Source: Thermococcus sp. AM4 (GTDB taxonomy: Archaea; Methanobacteriota_B; Thermococci; Thermococcales; Thermococcaceae). Taken from it: a stretch of DNA of 64,000 nt. The stretch lies in NCBI RefSeq assembly GCF_000151205.2, contig NC_016051.1, forward strand, positions 496,001 to 560,000, in the 5' to 3' direction. The position numbers and the translations under genes are program-made. The notes beneath the pieces are model-generated. The model worked only from the letters and a program-made list of their open reading frames with translations. It did not search any database and was not told where the DNA came from. Positions 17,678 to 26,434 of the stretch are shown here, piece by piece (the first letter of the stretch is position 1; the number at the start of each line of letters is the position of its first letter).

Positions 17678-18069
17678 TCGTCCTCACCCCCCATTATCTC
17701 GGCCATGTCCCTCGCATCAACCGTCCCGTGGAGGCGGTAGAACTGTATCGCGTAGGTAGCCAGCAGTATGTTCATGGCCATTCCGATGACTATCGCCGTC
17801 AGAACCAAAGCTTGAGGAACCGGGTCGACGGCCCTGCTCAGGAACTCCTCAAAGGTTATGTGCTTCTCGTAAATCGGCGGGAAGACGGGGAAGACGAGGC
17901 GGTAGCCGATTAAGATGAAGAGCATGTTTATGGCATCTCCCATGACGTTGAGCATGATGATTTTCTTAATCAGGTTGGAGCGAGTGGCAACTCCGTAGAT
18001 TCCGAGGAGTATCATGCCGAAGAGCGTCAGCGTGATGTAGGCGAGGAGGAAGCTAATCATCGACCTCAC
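17674..18069 (-). CDS. mnhC: Mrp antiporter subunit C (NuoK-like)
   Basis: 131 residues, three membrane helices, NuoK-like. The motif LIKKIIMLNVMGDAINMLFI follows helix 1, and DPVPQALVLTAIVIGMAMN is the MnhC signature including the P-Q-A-L-V-L-T-A-I-V segment. It overlaps mnhB by 17 bases. Confidence 0.92.
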   Translation of the reverse strand: MRSMISFLLAYITLTLFGMILLGIYGVATRSNLIKKIIMLNVMGDAINMLFILIGYRLVFPVFPPIYEKHITFEEFLSRAVDPVPQALVLTAIVIGMAMNILLATYAIQFYRLHGTVDARDMAEIMGGEDE

Positions 18070-18820
18070 CCCTGAGGACGGTCTTGAATATCCACTCAGA
18101 GACGCCGAGCACGAGGAACACCGTCAGGAAGCCGAAGGTCACCGCTGTATACTCGCCCACGTCGAGGTTGAAGAGGCCGGTTTCTCCGGGCAGGAGGTTT
18201 ATCTCAAGGACTTTGCCGCCGTAGAGGAAAACTGGAGCGAGCACCGTGGCGAGGATTAAGGCCAGGCCGAGGGCATAAGCTGAAATCGTGTGCCTCAGGT
18301 TGAGGCCCTTTCTCTCAAGGGTGAACTTCGAAAACACCGCGAAGAGCAGGAGGGAAGCAACTGCCATCGCCGAACCGCCCTGGAAGCCACCGCCCGGCGT
18401 CAGGTGCCCGTGGAGCGCTATCGAGGCGGAGATGGCGATTATCATTATCACGACGAGCTTGGTAGTTGACCTCGTGATTAGATCCATGTGCCTGTGCGGT
18501 TCCCTCGCCTCGAGCTCCCTTACAATCTTCTCCTGCTCGTCGGTGAGCCTGAGCACGCTGAAGGCCCCCATTATGGCGAGGAAGAAGACGAAGGTCTCGA
18601 AGAGCGTATCGAAGCCACGGTAGTTCCAGACTATGGCCGTAACGACTTCGGGGCTGTGGCTCGTGAGGCCTTCGTGGGCGAATGCATGGCTGAGATAGAA
18701 CTCACCCAGGGGCCTTAGCTCCTCTCCCCCGAGACCAAGGACGTTAACGTAAACTAATGCATAGGCTATGAACAGGAACGCGAGCAGGAAGGAAACCGCG
18801 ACGATAACGTCCCTCTTCAT
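18053..18820 (-). CDS. mnhB: Mrp subunit B-type protein with extra N-terminal membrane domain
   Basis: 255 residues. Residues 1-95 (one membrane helix, a polar stretch, then FETFVFFLAIMGAFSVLRL) resemble the MbhE-like subunit of the archaeal membrane hydrogenase. Residues 115-250 are the MnhB domain: TRSTTKLVVIMIIAISASI, GHLTPGGGFQGGSAMAVASL and a C-terminal GFLTVFLVLGVSEW. The fused form replaces part of bacterial MrpA plus MrpB. Confidence 0.88.
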   Translation of the reverse strand: MKRDVIVAVSFLLAFLFIAYALVYVNVLGLGGEELRPLGEFYLSHAFAHEGLTSHSPEVVTAIVWNYRGFDTLFETFVFFLAIMGAFSVLRLTDEQEKIVRELEAREPHRHMDLITRSTTKLVVIMIIAISASIALHGHLTPGGGFQGGSAMAVASLLLFAVFSKFTLERKGLNLRHTISAYALGLALILATVLAPVFLYGGKVLEINLLPGETGLFNLDVGEYTAVTFGFLTVFLVLGVSEWIFKTVLRGEVDD

Positions 18821-19074
18821 TCTCCCACCTCGTAGCGCTCCGTTTTGCTTATGGCGAGGATTACGAGGGCTGTGTAGGCCCCAACCGCTATGGCGAGGTA
18901 GGCAAGGACTATGTCAGGGGCGGCCAAGATGTAGAAGCCGAGGGCGAAGAACGTTGACTGGACGGAGCTTAAAGCGAGGGCCTTGAGCAGGTCGTGCTCT
19001 TTCATGGCCAAGTAGCTGAAGACGAAGCCAAATGAGACGACTATCGCGAGGATCAGCAGGTGAAGCTCGATCAT
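18817..19074 (-). CDS. DUF4040-type small Mrp subunit (MbhD-like)
   Basis: 85 residues, three membrane helices. It resembles the DUF4040 segment of MrpA and MbhD of archaeal hydrogenases: DLLKALALSSVQSTFFALGF and APDIVLAYLAIAVGAYTAL, where the conserved A-P-D and acidic residue are expected. Start and stop overlap both neighbours. Confidence 0.85.
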   Translation of the reverse strand: MIELHLLILAIVVSFGFVFSYLAMKEHDLLKALALSSVQSTFFALGFYILAAPDIVLAYLAIAVGAYTALVILAISKTERYEVGE

Positions 19075-19529
19075 CTCGCCAGCCTCCTGAAGGTGAACTT
19101 GGGTTCTTCCTCCTCACCGGGCAGCTCTTCGTGCTCGCGGACGAGCTCCGCAACGTCCTCTCTCGTTGGTAGGTCTTCCTCGAGCTGGTCAACCACCAGA
19201 GGAGGCTTCTTCCCGACCCTTCCGAAGTAGACAGCGGAGACTATCGAGTGCGTTCCGGTCGGCGCTATCAGGAGGATTAGAACGCCGACGGTGAAGGCTA
19301 TTCCGGCCATGAAGAACCTCTGGGCCCCGAGGGGGTGGTAGACGAGCGCCACCAGGCCGGCACCGAAGACAGGCAATGCGGCGCCTCCGACGGTTCCAAC
19401 TGTCGCGGCGTGGGTTCTCATGTAGAAGTCTTTGAACCTGAGCAGACCTATCGCCGCTATGAGGTCATAGATGGCCCCGAGGAGTATTGCAATTGAGCCG
19501 ATGACGAAGATTACGTCCTCGATAATCAT
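19071..19529 (-). CDS. mnhG: Mrp antiporter subunit G
   Basis: 152 residues. Three membrane helices in the first 100 residues with IGLLRFKDFYMRTHAATV, the MnhG signature; then an unusually long, charged C-terminal tail (about 45 residues, many Glu/Asp) not found in short bacterial MrpG. Overlaps mnhF by four bases. Confidence 0.9.
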   Translation of the reverse strand: MIIEDVIFVIGSIAILLGAIYDLIAAIGLLRFKDFYMRTHAATVGTVGGAALPVFGAGLVALVYHPLGAQRFFMAGIAFTVGVLILLIAPTGTHSIVSAVYFGRVGKKPPLVVDQLEEDLPTREDVAELVREHEELPGEEEEPKFTFRRLAR

Positions 19530-19810
19530 ACCTCCACCTCCCCGTAGAGGACGTACTTGGTGTAGTAGATGTCCAGCATGAAGGCCCAGAGGGTGAGGAT
19601 TATCGCGCCGCTCGCCAGCATGATGGACTTGAAGTATATTCCTAATATTACCATAAACGCCGCCATATCGAATGACAGGCAGTCAACGGCGAGGATTATG
19701 TCGGCCGTCGTCGGCCCCTTAATCGCGCGGATTCCGTAGAGCACGAACGCGAGGGTGTAGATGACGGCGGCAAAGTAGAGGACCTCGTTGAAGACGACCT
19801 CAAAGTTCAT
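19526..19810 (-). CDS. mnhF: Mrp antiporter subunit F
   Basis: 94 residues with three membrane helices. YGIRAIKGPTTADIILAVD is the MnhF hallmark, with the conserved R-x2-K-G-P and D. It overlaps both neighbouring genes by four bases. Confidence 0.92.
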   Translation of the reverse strand: MNFEVVFNEVLYFAAVIYTLAFVLYGIRAIKGPTTADIILAVDCLSFDMAAFMVILGIYFKSIMLASGAIILTLWAFMLDIYYTKYVLYGEVEV

Positions 19811-21696
19811 GCGAACACCCCCAGGAGGACTATCAAAATCGCCATCGCAATCGCAAAGCCACTTATGAGAGAGTTCATGTCGAGGTTCCTCGCCTTGCCC
19901 CAGCGGGCCAGCCTCTCGACGGCCCTTATGAGCGGCATGAACATGGCCTCGTCAAGGTGCCTTACCGGGTAGTCGAGCGCGTCGTCGTAGTCCTTGATGA
20001 GCGGAACCTCGTGCTTGGGAACCACCTTGATAACAGGCAGGACGTGATGGAGGTAGAAGTTCTTTCCGGCTGTGAGTATGTACTCCGAAGTGTACCTCAG
20101 TATGTCGCCCATGTTGTAGAAGATCAGGAGCAGCTCGCTTGCCCTGTCCGTTGGCATTCTCCCTATCTTCCACCCGGCGATCGCCACGCCAGCGAGGAGG
20201 AGCAGCGAAAGGACGGCGCTCGGATGGGCAAAGAACAGCTCGGCCGGGGTGTTGGGGAGGGGAACCTCCAGCTCTTTAAGGGATCTCGTGAGCCAGGGGA
20301 AGATGACCACAGGAAGCACGGCCACGACCACGCTCGTCAGGGCAACGAAGCCCGTAACCGTCCTTATCGGGAACGGTATCTCCTCCCTCTCCACCTCCCT
20401 CTTGCAGAGGAGCCTGTTTATCCTCCTGACCTGGATTATCGAGGCGAGGGGGAATATTCCAAGGAACGCAACGGCTAAAGCCATCAGCCAGAGGAGAACA
20501 TCATGGCTTCCCATCGAAGCCGTGTAGATCAGCCATTTGCTCACGAAGGCCGAGAGGGGCGGAACCGCCGCCATCGAGAAGACCGAGAGGGTGATGAGGA
20601 GCGCCACGACGTGACCGCGGAGGAGCTTCCTGAGGGAGCAGATGTTCGGCTCCTCTCCGTAGTGCTCTATCGCCCCGAGGCCGAAGAAAGTTGAGCTCTT
20701 GTAGAGGACCTGGTAGAGAACGTGGAGGAGTGCGCCGATTAGAGCGACGGTCCCGAGCAAACTTCCTTTGAGGACGAGCGCGCTCCCGAGGGCGAAGTAG
20801 GCTATCCCGACGTCCATGACGCTGTGGTAGGCGAACTTGCGCTTGAGCCTGATCTCCCTAAAGGAATAGAGCGTTGCGAAGGCGGTAACGATCCCGAGGA
20901 AGGCCAGAGCGTAGCCGAAGGTTGGGCCGGCGGGGAGGACGAAGAAGGAAACCCTCATGAGGATGTAAAGGCCGAGGGCTTCGCCGAGGAGGAAAACCGG
21001 CACGAAGGGACTCGGAAGCGAGCGGTAGACCCTCGGAACCCAGACGTGGAAGGGGAACGCCCCGCTCCTGACGAGGGAAGCCGAGAGGAAGAGGACGAGG
21101 AGAAACGCCGGACTGACCGCGAGGTTTCCAAGGTTCTCGCGGAGGCCGTGGAAGGTCAGGTGGTGCAGATCACCAACGGCGCCGTAGGCCAAGCCGGTCG
21201 CTATGAGGAGGGGGATCATGCCGAAGACCTGGGTGAGGACGAGGTAGCGCCATGTGGCCTTTCTTGAGCCCCTCGTTTCGGATGCTAACACCATCACCGC
21301 CGTGAAGACCGCGAAGAGCTCGTAAAAGAGCGTGAGCCTCTCGATGTTGTCGGTTACGAGGAGGAGAAGCCCCGAGAGCAGGGCGAGGTTGGTTGCCATC
21401 GTGAGGTATCTGGCGTCACCCTTGACCTCGTAGGAGGGCAGGTAGAGCGAGAGGGCGAGCGTTATGAAGGCGAAGACGAGGAGGAAAAGGGACGAGAGGG
21501 AATCGATCTTGACGCTCGTCGGCAGGAAAGGAAGTATCTCCCCGGAGAGGCCCCTGAGGCCCTCGATTGAGGTCCCGAACATTGCGAGTGAAGCCAGGAA
21601 CGTGAAGGCGTAGGCTGCCCTTCTCCCGGTGAAGAGGCCGACGAGTGAGGCAATGAAGAGCAGTCCGAGGGCCAGCTCTAGGAGGTAGAGGCTCAT
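19807..21696 (-). CDS. Mrp/NuoL-type large proton channel subunit
   Basis: 629 residues with about 16 membrane helices. Family motifs: LFYELFAVFTAVMVLASE (glutamate in the fifth helix), KSSTFFGLGAIEHY, RSGAFPFHVWVPRVYRSLPSP, and KRKFAYHSVMDVGIAYFALG. The C-terminal extension includes a long amphipathic region near 470-600. With the 494- and 524-residue paralogues it makes three channel subunits in the operon. Confidence 0.88.
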   Translation of the reverse strand: MSLYLLELALGLLFIASLVGLFTGRRAAYAFTFLASLAMFGTSIEGLRGLSGEILPFLPTSVKIDSLSSLFLLVFAFITLALSLYLPSYEVKGDARYLTMATNLALLSGLLLLVTDNIERLTLFYELFAVFTAVMVLASETRGSRKATWRYLVLTQVFGMIPLLIATGLAYGAVGDLHHLTFHGLRENLGNLAVSPAFLLVLFLSASLVRSGAFPFHVWVPRVYRSLPSPFVPVFLLGEALGLYILMRVSFFVLPAGPTFGYALAFLGIVTAFATLYSFREIRLKRKFAYHSVMDVGIAYFALGSALVLKGSLLGTVALIGALLHVLYQVLYKSSTFFGLGAIEHYGEEPNICSLRKLLRGHVVALLITLSVFSMAAVPPLSAFVSKWLIYTASMGSHDVLLWLMALAVAFLGIFPLASIIQVRRINRLLCKREVEREEIPFPIRTVTGFVALTSVVVAVLPVVIFPWLTRSLKELEVPLPNTPAELFFAHPSAVLSLLLLAGVAIAGWKIGRMPTDRASELLLIFYNMGDILRYTSEYILTAGKNFYLHHVLPVIKVVPKHEVPLIKDYDDALDYPVRHLDEAMFMPLIRAVERLARWGKARNLDMNSLISGFAIAMAILIVLLGVFA

Positions 21697-23177
21697 GGTA
21701 TCACCCCGTAGCCGATCTCCTCAACGAGCGGGTAGGCGAGGTAAGCAGAGACCAGCGTCAGGACGATGAGAATCAAGAGCGACGCGGTTATTATCGGGTG
21801 CGTTGAGGCCCTGATCGCTATCGGCCTGCCGAAGACGTTCTTGGTAATCCACTTGAGGCCGACCCAGAGGAAGACTACCGAATCCGCGAGGAGCATCACT
21901 ATCGGAAGCCATGCCAAAGCGGAAACCCTGACGAGGCTCAGGTTGGTTATCAGCTCGGCCTTGCTGAAGGCTATTCCCATCGGGGGAAGGCCGGCCAATC
22001 CAAGAAGTGCCACCGTCCACGCGAGGCCGTTTATTGGCAGAACCTCCCTGAGCCCGCTTATCTGCCTCAGGTCGAGGGTGCCGAGGGAGTAGGTGAAGCT
22101 TCCCGCGGTGAGAAACGCCAGGCCCTTGACGAAGGCGTGAGTAGTCAGCTGGAACATCGCCGCTTTCAATCCAACGTCGAAGCCTGGAGCTTTGCCCGTG
22201 AGGCCGAGGACGGCGTAGGTTAGGCCGGCGAACATTATTCCCGCCTCGGCAACCGTTGAGTAAGCTAAAAGCCTTTTCGCGTCCTTCTGGACCGGGTAGT
22301 TGAGTATCGGAATGAGGAGCGTGAGGGAGACCATTATTGCCATGAAGTAGAAGACCCAGACCGGGAGGGGCCCGATAAACTGGATAACCCTCGCGACGAG
22401 GTAAACGCCCATCTCAACCATTGCCGCGCCGTGTAGGAAGGCAGAGGCTGGAGTTGGGGCCTCCATAGCATCGGGAATCCACGAGTAGGTCGGGAACTGG
22501 GCGCTCTTGGTGTAGCCCGCTATGAGCAAAGCTAAGAACAGCCAGGGCTTTATATCGGGCGAGACCTTCGAGAGCGAGAACAGGCTCAAATCGTGGAGCT
22601 GGGTGAGGCCGATGTAGATTGCCGTGTAGAAGCCTATCATCGCCCCAACGTTCGGGATTATGAAGGCCTTGAAGCCGGCCCTCCTCGCTTCCCTGGTGTT
22701 GTAGAAGCTCACGACGCCCCAACATGCAAGTCCCATCAGCTCGAAGAAGATGAGCAGGCCGAGGAAGGTGGAGGAGTATATAAAGCCGAGGGTGGCCCCT
22801 TCAAAGAGCGTCATCCAGGCGTAGAAAAGCCCCCTGCCCTTTCCGCCCGGGTGGCCGACGTTCCTCTCGCTCATGTACTCGACGCCGTAGAACATGAATA
22901 TGAAGCCGGCAACCGCAACAACGGTGCCTATCAAAACGCTCATGGGGTCGATTATAATGCCGTAAACCTCGCCGAACTGGGCGCTCTTGAGGTAGGTGAT
23001 GTGGATGAGCTCCTCGTGGCCCCTCAGGTAAAGGAACGCAACGCCGAGCTGTGCCAGCATCGCCGTTATAAAAGATGCGAGCATTAGAACGTCCGCTTTT
23101 CTCTCGTCGAGCCTGAACAGGATTAACCCACCGATGAGCGGGACTGTGAACGCTAACGTCGCGAGAAGGCCTATCAT
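21693..23177 (-). CDS. Mrp/NuoM-type proton channel subunit, first gene of operon
   Basis: 494 residues from ATG 23177, four bases after GGAGGGGG; an in-frame ATG at 23207 would place that site inside the gene. Motifs: IFFELMGLACWGVVSFYNTRE (key glutamate), KAFIIPNVGAMIGFY, KSAQFPTYSWIPDAMEAPTP, and KRLLAYSTVAEAGIMFAGL. It is the promoter-proximal gene of the leftward Mrp operon, which has no hydrogenase or dehydrogenase subunits next to it. Confidence 0.88.
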   Translation of the reverse strand: MIGLLATLAFTVPLIGGLILFRLDERKADVLMLASFITAMLAQLGVAFLYLRGHEELIHITYLKSAQFGEVYGIIIDPMSVLIGTVVAVAGFIFMFYGVEYMSERNVGHPGGKGRGLFYAWMTLFEGATLGFIYSSTFLGLLIFFELMGLACWGVVSFYNTREARRAGFKAFIIPNVGAMIGFYTAIYIGLTQLHDLSLFSLSKVSPDIKPWLFLALLIAGYTKSAQFPTYSWIPDAMEAPTPASAFLHGAAMVEMGVYLVARVIQFIGPLPVWVFYFMAIMVSLTLLIPILNYPVQKDAKRLLAYSTVAEAGIMFAGLTYAVLGLTGKAPGFDVGLKAAMFQLTTHAFVKGLAFLTAGSFTYSLGTLDLRQISGLREVLPINGLAWTVALLGLAGLPPMGIAFSKAELITNLSLVRVSALAWLPIVMLLADSVVFLWVGLKWITKNVFGRPIAIRASTHPIITASLLILIVLTLVSAYLAYPLVEEIGYGVIP

Positions 23178-23227
23178 GGTTCCCCCTCCACACCGGCCAA
23201 AATCCATTAGGTTTGTCTAACAAACCC

Positions 23228-23273
23228 TTTTAAAGTTTTTCGTTTATCCCCGAAAGGCATTTAGCCAAATGCC
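23228..23273 (-). promoter_or_regulatory. Mrp operon promoter and upstream hairpin
   Basis: On the minus strand CTTTAAAA (23228-23235) preceded by CGAAAAA is a good TATA/BRE, predicting a leader of about 30 bases. Just upstream is a perfect inverted repeat, GGCATTT (23256-23262) and AAATGCC (23267-23273) around AGCC. It could be an operator or a hairpin ending the upstream polyprenyl synthase message. Confidence 0.5.
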
Positions 23274-23295
23274 CATTTCCGTGAAACCTGATAGG

Positions 23296-24216
23296 CTAAC
23301 CGCCCTGAACGTTGATCTTTTCGAAGATCCCCTCGAAATAGTCCGAGACGAGGTTCATGACGTCGCTCCCATCAAAGGGCAGGCCATCAACGAGCCCGAG
23401 GGCCTCTTCCACGTAACCCCTCGCCCTCGCAAGGGACTCCTCGAAGACTCCGGCCTTGCTCATCCTCTCGAAGAGCTCGAGCAGGTCATCCTCCTTTGGA
23501 TTCTTCAGGATTCTCTCGACGAGGGAGGAGCCGTAGCGCTCCGTGTAGAGGATTAGCGGGAGGGTCGTTTTTCCGTTGAGCAGGTCCTTGAAGCGGTCCT
23601 TTCCCGTTCCCGGGAAGTAGTCGAGGACATCGTCCACTATCTGAAACGCCCTCCCCACGAGCGTTCCGGCCCTATCGAGCTCTTCCCAGTATGTCTTCCC
23701 GTGGTAATAGGCGGGAAGCGCAAAGGAGGCACCGAAGAGCCGTCCGGTTTTCCCATCTATTATCCTGTAATAAGTTTCAAGGTCGAGGTGGACGCTCCCG
23801 CGCACTGCCTCCTGGAGGATTTCGGCCTTCACCATGTCCTCGACGACCTTCGCAACGTAGTCCACCATCTCGACCTTCTTACCCGCTATAATCCTCAGCG
23901 CGCGGACAAAGAGGAAATCACCGCTGAGAACAGCTAACTCAGGCCCCCAGCGCATGACGACGGTGGGGTTGTTCCTCCTCTTTTCCGCCAAGTCGATGAC
24001 GTCGTCGTGAACTAAACTGGCGGTGTGGATCAGCTCTATCGCGGAGGCGAGGTCGAGGGCATCTTTTTCCTCAAGTCCGAGGCCTTTGGCAACCGCCAGG
24101 GTTATTCTCGGCCTTATTCTCTTTCCCCCGCTCCGGATTATGTACTCCCCGATTTTCTTGGCGAGTTCGACGCTGCCTTCAAGGGCCTCAACGAGCCTCT
24201 CGTCCAGCGATTCCAT
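23296..24216 (-). CDS. Polyprenyl (isoprenyl) diphosphate synthase
   Basis: 306 residues from ATG 24216, six bases after GGAGGTG. Both aspartate-rich motifs are present: HDDVIDLAEKRR and IVDDVLDYFPGTGKDRFKD, with GGKRIRPRIT before the first. The all-helical trans-prenyltransferase adds isopentenyl diphosphate units to make geranylgeranyl or longer chains. Every archaeon needs such an enzyme for lipids, so it is not proof of quinone synthesis; but its place beside hemH, the quinone oxidoreductase-like gene and cydAB makes a side-chain role for a quinone possible. It overlaps the previous gene by 29 bases. Confidence 0.93.
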   Translation of the reverse strand: MESLDERLVEALEGSVELAKKIGEYIIRSGGKRIRPRITLAVAKGLGLEEKDALDLASAIELIHTASLVHDDVIDLAEKRRNNPTVVMRWGPELAVLSGDFLFVRALRIIAGKKVEMVDYVAKVVEDMVKAEILQEAVRGSVHLDLETYYRIIDGKTGRLFGASFALPAYYHGKTYWEELDRAGTLVGRAFQIVDDVLDYFPGTGKDRFKDLLNGKTTLPLILYTERYGSSLVERILKNPKEDDLLELFERMSKAGVFEESLARARGYVEEALGLVDGLPFDGSDVMNLVSDYFEGIFEKINVQGG

Positions 24217-25189
24217 CGATGACACCTCCGAACCTGATTCCGAAGGCAACTCCTATGAGACCAAGGAGCAGGGAGATCCCCACGTGAAAGGCCGTTGAAC
24301 CGAGTGCCAGCCCCTCGATGAGGACGAAAAGGCCCAGAAGCCTGATGTCGCGGAGCTTTGAATACGTCTCGGCCGAAAGCGCGTGGAAGGCGGTGAATAT
24401 GGCCGCGTCGAGGAAGGCCCAGTAGATCGGTCCCGTGAAGGAAACCGGTAGCTGCATTATGAAGTTCGTCGCCACGAAGGTGCCGATGGAGAGGAGGATG
24501 TACTGGCCGATGCCGAGCCCGAGGCCGAGGGAAAGGCCGTCCCTGTTCCGGGAGAAGTAGAACTTAACTGCCTCGACAGTTATCGCGGTTGTAAAGGCCG
24601 TGAACAGGGCGCGCGCAACCGTTGAGTATGCCACGATGAGGGAGATTATCCCGTAGAAGGGGATTATAACCGAGAGGCCGAGCGCAATTCCAGCACCGAG
24701 GACGAGGTCCGGAATTGAGGGCTTCCTGATGAGGTAAAACGCCCCCAGAACGAGCAGAGAGCCGATAATCATCGCGACCATTCCGGCCGGGTTCGGCTTT
24801 GCCCTCACCCCGAGGCCGATTCCAACGAGCTCGCCGTTTTCATACGTCAGGGCAACCGGAAAGCTTCCTTTCTCGGCTCTGACCTCGTATTCCAGCTTCA
24901 CCATGTCCCCTTCACGACTCTCGTTGACGAAGCTGAAGGACAGCAACTTTCCGTAGTTGGTAAGGGTGAACTCCCTCAGCTGGGCGAACTCCCTTTCCCC
25001 GAGTTCCTTCTTGAGCCTCTCGCTCATGTATGGCTCTATTAGGGAGTAGTTGCCGGTGTTCATGGCCTTTATGAAGTCCTCCATGAAGGCGTTTCCCTTC
25101 TCGGTGAACTCGTCGGCAAGAACTGACGGCTGAAGGAGCAGAATAACCGCGAGGAGCAGGGCGATGGAGGTTAGTCTTCTCATCTTCAT
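24188..25189 (-). CDS. Exported-domain plus multipass membrane protein (DUF3887-like/YhfC-like)
   Basis: 333 residues. A signal peptide (1-25) precedes an outside domain of about 105 residues (MEDFIKAMNTGNYSLIEPYM, MVKLEYEVRAEKGSFPVAL) that resembles DUF3887. Residues 135-330 hold seven or so helices with VEAVKFYFSRNRDGLSLGLG and IFTAFHALSAET, reminiscent of YhfC/PrsW-type glutamic intramembrane proteases, where Glu and His would be active. Function is unknown; the protease idea is a weak inference. It lies in the leftward hemH operon. Confidence 0.6.
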   Translation of the reverse strand: MKMRRLTSIALLLAVILLLQPSVLADEFTEKGNAFMEDFIKAMNTGNYSLIEPYMSERLKKELGEREFAQLREFTLTNYGKLLSFSFVNESREGDMVKLEYEVRAEKGSFPVALTYENGELVGIGLGVRAKPNPAGMVAMIIGSLLVLGAFYLIRKPSIPDLVLGAGIALGLSVIIPFYGIISLIVAYSTVARALFTAFTTAITVEAVKFYFSRNRDGLSLGLGLGIGQYILLSIGTFVATNFIMQLPVSFTGPIYWAFLDAAIFTAFHALSAETYSKLRDIRLLGLFVLIEGLALGSTAFHVGISLLLGLIGVAFGIRFGGVIDGIAGREAR

Positions 25190-25192
25190 CCC

Positions 25193-25522
25193 TCACACAG
25201 CTGGGGATATGGCCTTAATGAGCTTTTTGGCCAGTCCCTCGATGCCGGGAATCCTGTAGGTTTCTCCCCTCAGCATCTTCCACATCCCGAAGGCCGCGTA
25301 GACGTACCAGAGGGCCAAGACGTAGAGCGACCAGCCGAACTCGGGGTAGCCGGGGTACATGTGCCAGGCCCCCATGAAGGCAATCCAGAAGAAAAAGCCC
25401 ACCACGCTGGAGTAGGCCGCGTGGGTCTTCGTTAGCTCGTCAGTATCTTTCATGAGGAGCAGGGGAATTCCCCCGACAAAGCCGAAGACGTAGGCTATGA
25501 AAGCGTCGCTAAGCCTTCCCAT
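25193..25522 (-). CDS. Small membrane protein, Tic20/DUF4870-like
   Basis: 109 residues, three membrane helices plus a reentrant N-terminal segment (YVFGFVGGIPLLLM). HAAYSSVVGFFFWIAF and VYAAFGMWKMLRGETYRIPG recall DUF4870-type proteins. Role unknown. Its start overlaps the end of hemH by 14 bases, so it is translated with it. Confidence 0.6.
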   Translation of the reverse strand: MGRLSDAFIAYVFGFVGGIPLLLMKDTDELTKTHAAYSSVVGFFFWIAFMGAWHMYPGYPEFGWSLYVLALWYVYAAFGMWKMLRGETYRIPGIEGLAKKLIKAISPAV

Positions 25523-26405
25523 CTTCCCACCTCCTAAGCTCCTGGACTATCGCCGAGATGAGGTAATCGTGCCTGTGGTCGAGCTTCGCCCGGTAAAACC
25601 TAAGCCCGAGCTTTTCAGCAAATTCCCGGTATTCAACGTCGAGCTCGTAAAGCGTCTCGACGTTCTCAACGAGGAAGCTGAGCGGGTAAACCAGAACCTC
25701 CTCGACGCCCTCCTCCTTAAGTCTCTCCAGGACCTCCGGAACCTCCGGCCCGAGCCAGTCGCCTTTGCCGAACCTGCTCTGGAAGGCCATTTCCCACTCG
25801 AGGTCAAAGGCCTTCATGACCCTCTTAGCCAGCTCGGTGTGGCTTTTCAGGTAGGGGTCGCCCCTCTCGATGACCTTCCTCGGCAGGCTGTGGACGCTCA
25901 GGACGACGTAGGGGTTCTCAAAACCGCTCTCAGCTAAGCCCTTCTCGATGTTGTGCCTGACCCAGGCGATGAACCTCTCGTTGCCCCACCACTCCCTGAC
26001 GTAGGGCCTATCGCCGAAGAGCTCCCTGACCTTGAGCAGGCACCTTTCGGTCGTCGAGCTGGAGTATACGTGGTAGAGGGGGAAGACAAGGTCGAAGCCG
26101 TCGCTCAGCTCCTCGAGGAGGGGTTTAGAATAGCACATGCCGAGCGCCATCTCGTGACCGGTTCTCTCGCCTACCAGTTCGGCTATCTCGCGCATGTAAT
26201 CCACGAGGGGGCTTTTCCCGCCCATAACCGCGTAGTGGCCCCTAACTGCCCGGGCGCGGGCCTTGGCTATGCCCCGGATTATCGCCTTTGCCCCGGGCAC
26301 GTCGAGGCCAATATCCCTTCTCACGTCGTAGAGAAAGCGGAATATGAAGTCCTCAACTTCATCGGGCGTCGTCGGTGCCCCCATGTATGTGAAGAGAACC
26401 CTCAA
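25509..26405 (-). CDS. hemH: Ferrochelatase (protoporphyrin or coproporphyrin type)
   Basis: 298 residues, close to the usual 300-320. Key features: active-site His172 in VLSVHSLPRKVIERGDPY, Glu250 in SFLVENVETLYELDVEY, and FQSRFGKGDWLGP, a conserved ferrochelatase strand-loop. It inserts ferrous iron into a porphyrin. Protoporphyrin versus coproporphyrin specificity cannot be decided by eye. No genes for early tetrapyrrole synthesis are in the window. It is followed by two membrane proteins and preceded by the DUF1641 and quinone oxidoreductase-like genes in one leftward operon divergent from cydAB, which would use its product. Confidence 0.93.
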   Translation of the reverse strand: MRVLFTYMGAPTTPDEVEDFIFRFLYDVRRDIGLDVPGAKAIIRGIAKARARAVRGHYAVMGGKSPLVDYMREIAELVGERTGHEMALGMCYSKPLLEELSDGFDLVFPLYHVYSSSTTERCLLKVRELFGDRPYVREWWGNERFIAWVRHNIEKGLAESGFENPYVVLSVHSLPRKVIERGDPYLKSHTELAKRVMKAFDLEWEMAFQSRFGKGDWLGPEVPEVLERLKEEGVEEVLVYPLSFLVENVETLYELDVEYREFAEKLGLRFYRAKLDHRHDYLISAIVQELRRWEDGKA

Positions 26406-26434
26406 GGTTTCACCTCCGAAAAGAAAGGAAAGAA

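Noticed and set aside
23296-24216. Dedicated quinone side-chain synthase
   Set aside because: All archaea need a prenyl synthase for lipids; chain length cannot be judged from the sequence alone, so it is not counted as proof of quinone synthesis.
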